DNA of 14,507 nucleotides from DATJYV01 sp035499415 (GTDB lineage: Bacteria; Bacteroidota; Ignavibacteria; UBA10030). Where the stretch lies: the NCBI GenBank assembly GCA_035499415.1, contig DATJYV010000075.1:1-14507 (forward strand), written 5' to 3'. The position numbers and the translations under genes were made by a program. Positions 7,500-14,507 of the stretch are shown in pieces. The notes under the pieces were generated by a model. The model made no database searches. It was not told where the DNA came from and worked only from the letters and a program-made list of their open reading frames with translations. Numbering within the stretch: position 1 is the stretch's first letter; each line of letters starts with the position of its first letter.

Positions 7500-10400
7500 A
7501 TGTCTCCTACATGTGCGATTGGAAGATTTCTCGGTGCGGCGGCGCTGGTCATGGTTGTAGGATTGCGGGTATCGACAGCCCAGGGATCAGGAACAATCAA
7601 GGGTCAGGTTGTTGACAAGGTGACGGGTGAATCGCTTCCGGGCGCAAACATTCTTCTTGTCGGTTCGAGCACCGGCGCCTCAACGGACCTCGACGGCAGG
7701 TATATTTTGCGACTCATTCCTGTGGGAACGTGGACCCTCAGGTTTACATATGTCGGATATACCGACACGACAGTCGAGGTGACGGTGGGAGATAACGAAA
7801 CGGTGGAAAAGAATATGAAGCTTCTCGCCCACGTCATCGAAGGGAAGGAGGTTGTCGTTACAGCCCAGGCGCAGGGTCAAATGCAGGCCATTAATCAACA
7901 ATTGGCGTCCAACAAGATCGTGAGCATTGTTTCCGAAGCGCGGATTCAGCAACTTCCGGATTTCAACGCGGCGCAAGCCATATCGCGCCTGCCGGGTGTC
8001 TCGGCCCTTCAGAGTTCGGGAGAGGCGAGCAAGATCGTGGTGAGAGGTCTGGCTCCGCAATACAATCAGGTGTCCGTGGGAGGAATTTCACTTGCCTCGA
8101 CGGGAAGCGCACAAATCGGGGCAACGTCTCTTCCCGGCCTGACCTCGGGCGCGATCAGTAACGACAGAAGCGTCGACCTCACCATGGTCACCCCGTACAT
8201 GCTGAAAGCGATTCAGGTGTACAAATCGCTCACACCCGATATGAATGCAAACGCCATTGGCGGCTCTGTGAACATGGAGCTGAGAGAAGCTCCGTCCGGA
8301 GAGCATTGGGATGCGTTGTGGCAATCGGGGTACACGCAGAAGAGCAACACGTACGGAAACTACCGGGGGATCGTGTCGGGCAGCGATCGATTTTTTGACG
8401 ATGATCTTGGTGTTTATGTCCTCGGAAATATCGAGCAGTATGACCGGAATTCGGACAACATGAACGCGGGGTATGTCACCGAAAGCTCTGTGATCGGGGA
8501 GAGCGGCTACAGGCCGGTGCTCGTAAACAATGTGACGCTGAACCGTCATGTCGAGACCAGGCAGCGATTCGGCGGGAATGTGATTCTCGATTATAACCTT
8601 CCCTACGGTTCCATCAAGTCCATGAACATGTTCAGCCGCCTCAATTCGAACTCGCAGGATTACAATACGACGATCAATTATCAGGCAGACCGGGTGACCA
8701 AGAGCCTCGGGTTTTCCTACAGGGAAGGGGACCAAACGACCGACCTGGCGGTGAATTCCCTCGATTTTACGAGCGACTTTGGGTTCATCTCCATGGAACT
8801 GAAAGCGGCGAACACTTATTCGAGAAACCACCTGCCGCTTTCTCCCTTCTACAACTTCTCGCAGAACAATGCTACAAGCGGTTTCTCGGTCTCCGATACG
8901 AATGTCACGCCGGATCATCTCACCCCTCTGGTAAAATACGGGTCGGATACGACCACCCTGCTGACCTCCATGAATTTGTTCAGCAGCGATTATCACGAGA
9001 ATGACCAGGTCTACAAGGCGGATTTCAAGGTTCCGATGACGGTTGAGTCTCTCGTATCCGGCTTCTTCCAATTTGGGGGCCAGATTCGACATGACCTTCA
9101 CGCGAACGACCAGAGCACGCCGTACATTCAGATCTCCGGCGTCAGCAACTCCATGAACAACATCATTAACAAGGTGCGGACGGGCGTCTCGACGTTGTAC
9201 CCCAATCTGGTCTACAGCTCACTCACGGGTCAATTGGAAGGTTCGAACTTCACGACAAACGACCCGTCGAAATTGCTGAATTCGTTCCTGTCGAATAGAT
9301 TTGGGTCCATGTATTGGGCGGTCGACCCCACGAAATTGAATACGATGATAAACTACTTTCATGCCAACAGCGCATCGTTTTTTGACCCAAATAATCCGAC
9401 CGGAGGGGGTTGGTATGATGGGGCGTATCAGGAGCTCCCGAATGATTACCGGTACGTCGAAAATTATTATGCGGGTTATTTCATGTCGGAACTGGATTTC
9501 GGTCAGGACTTCATGGTTGTCGGCGGAGCGCGTTATGAACGCGTCAGGGGTGTGTACTCCGCAATCAATATGATGGACGAACGAAATCCTCTGTCTCAGA
9601 ACTACTTCCCGGTTACGGTTTATCCCGAAAATCAATACTGGCTCCCCATGGTGCAAGCCAGGTACAACATATTTGATTGGTCAGACGTACGGTATTCCTA
9701 CACCCAGACGCTTGCACGCCCCGATTACACGCAGCTCTCACCCCACTTCAACGTGTCGAGCGACCAGAACAACGTCTGGTCGGGAAACCCGAACCTGAAG
9801 CCCGCGCAGGCATACAATCAGGACTTCGTGGTGACAATCCACAGCAACGAGGTCGGACTGTTCTCGGTCGGCGGCTTTTACAAAGAGATCAACCACTTTA
9901 CATTTTCCACGTCGTACCACCTCCACAGCATGTTGTTCTACAGCCAGCACGGAATTTCGGGGCTTGACTCGGTGAACACATTTGCCCCCATTCAGCCGCA
10001 CGACGACGCGAACTTATACACGTTCATTAACAGCCCTTACAAAGCCTATGTAAGGGGTGTCGAGGCCGAGATCCAGACCAGATTTTGGTATTTGCCGTCG
10101 CCGTTTGACGGGGTCGTATTTGGCGTCAACTACACACGCATTTCTTCGTCAGCCCAATATCCCTATTTCGACGAAGTCCCGCACGGGAGGACGGTGCAAT
10201 TCATCGACAGTTCGCGGACTGCCCGGCTGGTGAATCAACCAAATGATATTCTCAACACGTACTTTGGTTACGATAACGGTGGATTTTCAGCCCGTATCTC
10301 CTTCGTGCTCCAGGGAAACTCGATTACGAACATTGCTGCCTACCCCGAGGGGGACGGATACTCCAAGGACTACTATCGTTGGGATGCGTCGGTGCGAGAA

Positions 10401-10553
10401 ATTCTGCCCTGGTTGCCCGGAATCCAGGTATACCTCGATGTGACGAACATCAATAACGAGTCGAATATCTCCGCCCAGAAATCGATTGACGGGTTCACGA
10501 ATCAGCAATTCTACGGCCTTGTGGCCGATTTAGGCATTCGATACACCCTCTAG
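7500..10553 (+). CDS. TonB-dependent outer-membrane receptor, probable xylo-oligosaccharide uptake
   Basis: Outer-membrane beta-barrel of 1017 residues that imports ligands using energy from TonB/ExbBD. Order of parts: signal peptide (about 1-27, ending STAQ); a carboxypeptidase-regulatory-like domain (about 32-115, GTIKGQVVDKVTGESLPGAN ... GASTDLDGRYIL); a TonB-box-like EVVVTAQ at 117-123; a plug domain (RIQQLPDFNAAQAISRLPGV, KIVVRGLAPQYNQVSVGG); then a long barrel rich in aromatic and alternating residues, ending LVADLGIRYTL. It resembles receptors that work alone rather than a SusC, and no SusD-like lipoprotein follows. The gene lies 85 bases after the GH10 xylanase, so the cargo is inferred to be xylan fragments; the sequence itself does not show specificity. 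The frame is open to ATG 7422, but the signal peptide and ribosome-binding site place the start at 7500. Confidence 0.93.
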   Translation: MSPTCAIGRFLGAAALVMVVGLRVSTAQGSGTIKGQVVDKVTGESLPGANILLVGSSTGASTDLDGRYILRLIPVGTWTLRFTYVGYTDTTVEVTVGDNETVEKNMKLLAHVIEGKEVVVTAQAQGQMQAINQQLASNKIVSIVSEARIQQLPDFNAAQAISRLPGVSALQSSGEASKIVVRGLAPQYNQVSVGGISLASTGSAQIGATSLPGLTSGAISNDRSVDLTMVTPYMLKAIQVYKSLTPDMNANAIGGSVNMELREAPSGEHWDALWQSGYTQKSNTYGNYRGIVSGSDRFFDDDLGVYVLGNIEQYDRNSDNMNAGYVTESSVIGESGYRPVLVNNVTLNRHVETRQRFGGNVILDYNLPYGSIKSMNMFSRLNSNSQDYNTTINYQADRVTKSLGFSYREGDQTTDLAVNSLDFTSDFGFISMELKAANTYSRNHLPLSPFYNFSQNNATSGFSVSDTNVTPDHLTPLVKYGSDTTTLLTSMNLFSSDYHENDQVYKADFKVPMTVESLVSGFFQFGGQIRHDLHANDQSTPYIQISGVSNSMNNIINKVRTGVSTLYPNLVYSSLTGQLEGSNFTTNDPSKLLNSFLSNRFGSMYWAVDPTKLNTMINYFHANSASFFDPNNPTGGGWYDGAYQELPNDYRYVENYYAGYFMSELDFGQDFMVVGGARYERVRGVYSAINMMDERNPLSQNYFPVTVYPENQYWLPMVQARYNIFDWSDVRYSYTQTLARPDYTQLSPHFNVSSDQNNVWSGNPNLKPAQAYNQDFVVTIHSNEVGLFSVGGFYKEINHFTFSTSYHLHSMLFYSQHGISGLDSVNTFAPIQPHDDANLYTFINSPYKAYVRGVEAEIQTRFWYLPSPFDGVVFGVNYTRISSSAQYPYFDEVPHGRTVQFIDSSRTARLVNQPNDILNTYFGYDNGGFSARISFVLQGNSITNIAAYPEGDGYSKDYYRWDASVREILPWLPGIQVYLDVTNINNESNISAQKSIDGFTNQQFYGLVADLGIRYTL

Positions 10554-10596
10554 AAATGTCTAACAAGAATTTCAGACTTTTTAATAACCAATCAAT

Positions 10597-10602
10597 GGAG
10601 GT
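10597..10602 (+). promoter_or_regulatory. Shine-Dalgarno site GGAGGT of the beta-helix protein gene
   Basis: It lies 6 bases before ATG 10609 and fixes that start together with the signal peptide. The decamer AACCAATCAA (10586-10595) just before it also occurs upstream of xylA at 950-959. Confidence 0.75.
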
Positions 10603-10608
10603 GGCGAC

Positions 10609-12456
10609 ATGAAAACGTTTACTGTTCTGCTGCTCGGTGCGTTCTTGTCTGCGTGGAGTTTCGCACAGACGGACACGGTGAAGGTGGCCAGCGATCAGGG
10701 CTCGGGGGGAAATCTCAACAACGCCATTACGACGGTCATCAACGCTGACCCGACCGGCGCCCAACTATCAAACACGGTCTTCAAGCTGGAGCCGTACGGC
10801 TTTTATATTCTTACCCAGGTGATACAGACTCCGCCCCATTCGACGTTACATCTCGAAGGACCTCCGCCGGGTATCACACAGCAGACCGCTCTTCCTCAAA
10901 TTGTCTGGACGACGAGCGGTGGCGTCACCACGACATACAATTTCGACCTCTTCGGTTCCTCCAGCTTCAAACATGTCTGGTTTATGTGCTCCAACGTTCT
11001 CGGCGCCCAGGTCGGAACGAGCATGCTGGTTGAGGATGACTCCGTCGCGAACCTGCCCGGCGGTAAGGGGGAACATTTTACGATGGATGACTGTATCATC
11101 GACTACCAAGGCATCGGCAACGGCGGCGGAGCGATCGAACCGGCCTGCCAACACTTCCGAGCCAAATTTACGAACACCTATTTCCGCAATATGACCGACC
11201 CGCACTATCGGTACTACGGCAGGCCGGTGTCCTGGACCTATCAGAGCACGACCTGGCACACCGACACCTTGATCTTTGAGAATTGCACGATCGCGAACGT
11301 GGGATACGGATATATGCAGGAATCCCCTGAATATGGCGACTACGTCTCCTTCAACCACTGCACGTTCCTCAATTCAAGTATGTTCACCTTGGAATCGTCG
11401 TACTGGTGGTGGCTGTCGGTGACGAACTGCATCTTCCATAATTCATTCTTGTTTGGCGAGGAGCCGACATCGGGTGTGAGCTCCATTCCGAACGGCGGCG
11501 TGATGAATATCGACAGCATCGCGGGCTTCACCCTGACTCCCACACCAACGTTTACCGACAATCGGTCTGCAGCCCCGGGATTGCAGCGCCACATTCTCTT
11601 TGCGAACTGCAGTTACAGTCACGATTCGTGGTATTATGATTACCTGGCAAACAACACGTATAACTCGTCGGTGAACACGGACAGTCTCAAGATTCATCGC
11701 ATGCCCATGATGAGCGCGAAGACGTACCGTTTCTTCAGCGGAACGACGGCCGGGCAAAAGAATTTTCCCTACATGAATGCATTCAATCTGTATCCGCTCG
11801 ATACAATGACCACGACATACAATCGGACGGCAACCTACAGTGCCACCTACGACCCGGGTTTCTTTCTCCCGCCAACCAATATCGACAGCATCAAGGGGTT
11901 CCTGCTCGGGAGGTGGTATTCGGGAGCAAACATCAGTTGGGCGTTCAATCCCACGGACGACGTGAATCAGGTATGGCCTTTGAATGAGGACCTGTCATAC
12001 TCGAACGCGACGTTGAAGACCGCCGCCATGGGCTCATACCCGTTGGGCGATTTGTTCCACTGGTGGGGGCCGAATTCGGCGGTGAATGTCTACACCGCCT
12101 GGAGCGCACAGGCGAATGCCGAGCATACGCAAATCACCGCATGGCTCACGAATGGGTTGACGGGGGTCAATGATGTGCATCCAGCGACGCCCGCGACGTA
12201 CGAGCTCAGCCAAAACTACCCGAATCCGTTCAACCCGACGACCGACATCAGGTATTCAATTCCTCACCTGGGAACCATCTCCCTGAAGATTTATAACCTG
12301 CTCGGTCAGGAGGTGGCAACCCTGTTCGAGGGTGAGCGACAGCCCGGCGCCTACGTCGTTTCGTTTGACGCCTCTCGCTTGATGAGCGGTGTGTATTTCT
12401 ATCGGCTGCAGGCCGGCAATGTCACCATGACGAAAAAAATGGTCCTGATCAAATAA
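10609..12456 (+). CDS. T9SS-secreted protein with probable right-handed beta-helix, function unknown
   Basis: A 615-residue exported protein. Residues 1-20 are a signal peptide (MKTFTVLLLGAFLSAWSFAQ). Residues 531-615 form a complete T9SS type A sorting domain: YELSQNYPNPFNPTT, LKIYNLLGQEVATL, a GAYVVSFDAS segment, SGVYFYRLQAG and a terminal KKMVLIK. The protein is therefore carried across the outer membrane and probably anchored to the surface or released. The middle contains short repeated turns such as FENCTIANVGYGY, FNHCTFLNSSMF and VTNCIFHNSFLF, the pattern of a pectate-lyase-like parallel beta-helix. A Tyr-Trp-Trp-Trp run at 265-268 could be a sugar-binding platform. I see no catalytic signature of a known xylan-active family, so binding, esterase, lyase or structural roles are all open. 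It follows the TonB receptor by 55 bases, where SusD would lie in a classical locus. Confidence 0.85.
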   Translation: MKTFTVLLLGAFLSAWSFAQTDTVKVASDQGSGGNLNNAITTVINADPTGAQLSNTVFKLEPYGFYILTQVIQTPPHSTLHLEGPPPGITQQTALPQIVWTTSGGVTTTYNFDLFGSSSFKHVWFMCSNVLGAQVGTSMLVEDDSVANLPGGKGEHFTMDDCIIDYQGIGNGGGAIEPACQHFRAKFTNTYFRNMTDPHYRYYGRPVSWTYQSTTWHTDTLIFENCTIANVGYGYMQESPEYGDYVSFNHCTFLNSSMFTLESSYWWWLSVTNCIFHNSFLFGEEPTSGVSSIPNGGVMNIDSIAGFTLTPTPTFTDNRSAAPGLQRHILFANCSYSHDSWYYDYLANNTYNSSVNTDSLKIHRMPMMSAKTYRFFSGTTAGQKNFPYMNAFNLYPLDTMTTTYNRTATYSATYDPGFFLPPTNIDSIKGFLLGRWYSGANISWAFNPTDDVNQVWPLNEDLSYSNATLKTAAMGSYPLGDLFHWWGPNSAVNVYTAWSAQANAEHTQITAWLTNGLTGVNDVHPATPATYELSQNYPNPFNPTTDIRYSIPHLGTISLKIYNLLGQEVATLFEGERQPGAYVVSFDASRLMSGVYFYRLQAGNVTMTKKMVLIK

Positions 12457-12499
12457 TGCATGTAAGCGATCGGTTAATCGAACCAACCGTGGCGTCTCG

Positions 12500-12556
12500 A
12501 AGGAGGTGATTTGCGCTTAAATGGAAGTGGTTGATTCTGACGTATATCGAATCTGA
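12500..12556 (+). other. Very strong Shine-Dalgarno sequence with only a 12-codon reading frame behind it
   Basis: AAGGAGGTGAT at 12500-12510 is complementary over its whole length to the usual 3' end of bacterial 16S rRNA. The next ATG (12521) opens a frame of 11 amino acids (MEVVDSDVYRI) ending with TGA at 12554-12556; the spacing of about 14 bases is longer than ideal. TTG at 12511 gives an even shorter frame. It could be a leader peptide or ribosome standby site for the gene at 12609, or a remnant of a lost gene. The rest of the gap (12457-12608) shows a weak CGGTT/AACCG pairing near 12470-12487 and no clear terminator. Confidence 0.3.
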
Positions 12557-12608
12557 TGTGTTGTGCCTATTAATTCACTTATTCACTAACCATAACCGTG
12601 GAGAAATC

Positions 12609-14507
12609 ATGAAACAGTTCATACGGTTAACTACTGTCGCGTCGCTTCTGCTCCTCATGGGGCTGAACACGTCGAAGGCGCAGGAGGTGACGTTCCAAGC
12701 CGGGCCAGCGGTTACCCCGGCGACGGGCGCCGCCAACGGCGGGTTCGCGTGGGGAGATATCAATGGAGACGGCTTTTTGGACGTGTGGATCCCGTCCAAT
12801 AACGTGCTCCTGAGCAGCGCGGGAACAACCTTTGCCCCCGTGGCCTCGATGACTGTAAACATTACATTACAGACAAACAGCATCGGCGGCCTGCTGGCAG
12901 ATTTTAACGGCGACGGTGTGCTTGATTTGTTTTCAACGAACAACGGCACTCCGGCGTCCGGGTTGTTTTATAACGTGGCCGGTGTCTTCACCGCGGCCTC
13001 CGGGATAGGCGACCTTGCCACAGCAGGAGTGACGGGCGAAGTCTTCCAGGGAGCTTCGGCTGCACCGATCGACCACAGTAATTACCTGAGCCTTGCCTGG
13101 CCCGGCACGTTCACCAATGTCTCGCTCAGCACGGGACCTTATCCGGGGGGCGGAGGTATCTGGCTGCTAAAAGGCGGTGCAGCCGGCTTTACGGATATCG
13201 GCAAGGGAGCCACCGGCGGTAATTACGGCATCGACACAAGCCTTTCATTCGAATCGTGGGATGTGCGCTTCTTCGATGCAAATAATGACGGATGGCAGGA
13301 CTTGTTGATGCCGAGCTTTCGAAACGGCTTTGCCAGGATCGATACAGGTTCATCGGGTCCGAGAAAAGGGTGCGTGTTGTTTCTGAACGACGGCACAGGC
13401 AAATTTATCGTGCCGACTTCTGCGACCCTCTTACGTCCAATTTACTCCGTTGGCTTTGGTGGTGCCGTGAGCACGACGGCCGATACCGGCATCGTTGTCG
13501 ACGACACGGTCCGTCACTTCTCCGCCATCGGAGAACAGTGGGGCGACCTCAACAACGATGGGATTGAGGACCTCGTCCTCAACGGCCTCGGAGCGACCGA
13601 TAACCTCGACGGGAATGGAAACTTTGTTTCCGATATCATCCTGTACGGAAAGGGCGACGGCACATTCACGTACAAGTGGAATGGTGTCAGCGTCGTCGCC
13701 AGCAACGGACTGGTGCAGGCAACGAACCAACGTGCAATTGACGTAGGCGACTACAATAATGATGGGCTGCTGGATATTTATACGTCCACCACGAATGGAG
13801 GCGGCGCCGAACATCTGTACAGGAATAACGGTAATGGCACGTTCACGGACGTTGCAGCAACCGATGCCCTGTCGCAGACGGCGGGCCAGCGGGCCGGTCA
13901 GTTCGTGGATTACAACAACGACGGTTTCCTGGACGTCTACACGTACACCGGCGGCACCAGCACTCTGCAGAAGAACAACGGCAATGCCAACCACTGGATC
14001 GGCTTCATCCCGATCGGTGCGGGGCATAACATGTCCGCCATCGCCGCGAAATTCACTGTATACAACGGAGGCAACAAGCAAATCCGTGTCATTCGAGCCG
14101 ACGGCGGCTCTGCGGGTGATGGTGGTGGTCTTCGGGCGAACTTCGGTCTGGGTGCCGCGACGACAGTCGACAGTATGAGAGTCGATTGGCCGGACGGCAC
14201 GGTGCAGAGCTGGACCGGGGCGCAGCTCGCGGCCGGTGGAGATGTCGCGGTAACGAACAAATACTGGACGATCAAGGAAGGAGCGGCAATTCCTCCCGGA
14301 CCGGTTACCTCGCGACCGTCGTGGGTTAGCCATGGCGATACATCGCTTGCCGCGACGGATACACTGAGGTGGAACAGAGTCACGGGCGGCACGGGTTCCA
14401 TTTCGTACCGCGTCCAGATCGGGACCAATCGCACATTCGGCACGCTGGCAAAGGATGTGTCGAGTCTCACGGACAGCAATTATGTTGCCCGGCTCGGACT
14501 TTCCACG
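12609..14507 (+). CDS. FG-GAP/VCBS-repeat protein with ASPIC/UnbV domain, partial (3' end outside window)
   Basis: An exported protein whose frame is open for 633 codons up to the right edge. A signal peptide covers residues 1-25 (MKQFIRLTTVASLLLLMGLNTSKAQ). Six calcium-binding FG-GAP/VCBS loops of the form D-x-N-x-D-G-x-x-D start at Asp50, Asp98, Asp223, Asp313, Asp381 and Asp434, pointing to an integrin-like beta-propeller. An ASPIC/UnbV domain follows at about 470-540 (IAAKFTVYNGGNKQIRVIRA, LRANFGLG, VDSMRVDWPDGTVQSW). From about 555 a fibronectin III-like domain begins (TLRWNRVTGG, SYRVQIGTN). In this lineage such proteins often end with a T9SS sorting domain, which would lie beyond the window. 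The start is fixed by GGAG at 12600-12603, 5 bases before ATG. Role unknown; adhesion or polysaccharide binding is a guess from the fold and context. Confidence 0.9.
   Translation, partial: MKQFIRLTTVASLLLLMGLNTSKAQEVTFQAGPAVTPATGAANGGFAWGDINGDGFLDVWIPSNNVLLSSAGTTFAPVASMTVNITLQTNSIGGLLADFNGDGVLDLFSTNNGTPASGLFYNVAGVFTAASGIGDLATAGVTGEVFQGASAAPIDHSNYLSLAWPGTFTNVSLSTGPYPGGGGIWLLKGGAAGFTDIGKGATGGNYGIDTSLSFESWDVRFFDANNDGWQDLLMPSFRNGFARIDTGSSGPRKGCVLFLNDGTGKFIVPTSATLLRPIYSVGFGGAVSTTADTGIVVDDTVRHFSAIGEQWGDLNNDGIEDLVLNGLGATDNLDGNGNFVSDIILYGKGDGTFTYKWNGVSVVASNGLVQATNQRAIDVGDYNNDGLLDIYTSTTNGGGAEHLYRNNGNGTFTDVAATDALSQTAGQRAGQFVDYNNDGFLDVYTYTGGTSTLQKNNGNANHWIGFIPIGAGHNMSAIAAKFTVYNGGNKQIRVIRADGGSAGDGGGLRANFGLGAATTVDSMRVDWPDGTVQSWTGAQLAAGGDVAVTNKYWTIKEGAAIPPGPVTSRPSWVSHGDTSLAATDTLRWNRVTGGTGSISYRVQIGTNRTFGTLAKDVSSLTDSNYVARLGLST

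Noticed and set aside
8088..9101. 337-codon minus-strand frame inside the TonB receptor
   Set aside because: No domain or signal recognised; it is the antisense shadow of a well-supported gene.
10558..10582. Possible terminator: GTCT ... AGAC followed by TTTTT after the receptor gene
   Set aside because: Only 4 base pairs with a 12-base loop; too weak to call a terminator.
12531..12590. Possible promoter for the gene at 12609 (TTGATT and later AT-rich hexamers)
   Set aside because: No -10-like hexamer lies at 16-18 bases from TTGATT, and no TAnnTTTG element is present.
13431..14333. 300-codon minus-strand frame opposite the FG-GAP gene
   Set aside because: The + strand frame is open to the edge with six clear calcium-loop motifs and a UnbV domain, so the opposite frame is a shadow.

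Overview
The window holds a compact xylan-utilisation locus, all on the + strand. The organism is probably a free-living member of the Bacteroidota/Chlorobi/Ignavibacteria group. Evidence for this is a textbook C-terminal type IX secretion (T9SS) sorting domain beginning with the YPNPFNP type of motif, a TonB-dependent receptor with an N-terminal carboxypeptidase-regulatory-like domain, FG-GAP/UnbV surface proteins, and moderately GC-rich coding DNA. The exact taxon is inference; no rRNA or other marker gene is present.

Layout. Positions 1-861 are the C-terminal part of xylulokinase (xylB), cut by the window edge. A 164-base gap follows with a sigma-70-like promoter (900-928) and a strong inverted repeat (934-953) that looks like the operator of the genes downstream. 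Then come xylose isomerase (xylA, 1026-2345), a leaderless and so probably cytoplasmic family GH3 beta-xylosidase/glucosidase (2362-4686), a GPH-type sugar:cation symporter (4712-6214), a GH10 endo-xylanase with a signal peptide (6218-7414), a TonB-dependent outer-membrane receptor (7500-10553), a T9SS-secreted beta-helix-like protein of unknown role (10609-12456), and an FG-GAP/VCBS repeat protein with an ASPIC/UnbV domain that runs off the right edge (12609-14507).

How they work together. Xylanase cuts xylan outside the cytoplasm, the TonB receptor takes oligosaccharides across the outer membrane, the GPH symporter brings them across the inner membrane, the GH3 enzyme releases xylose, XylA converts it to xylulose and XylB phosphorylates it into the pentose phosphate pathway. 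The gene order follows this route from the cytosol outward. No SusD-like partner is present. The place where a SusD would be expected is taken by the T9SS beta-helix protein, which is the main candidate for something undescribed. Gaps from xylA to GH10 are only 3-25 bases, so xylA-GH3-GPH-GH10 is very probably one operon. The later genes are separated by 55-152 bases and have strong Shine-Dalgarno sites of their own. No gene-free stretch exceeds 300 bases, and no RNA gene, insertion sequence or CRISPR array was seen.
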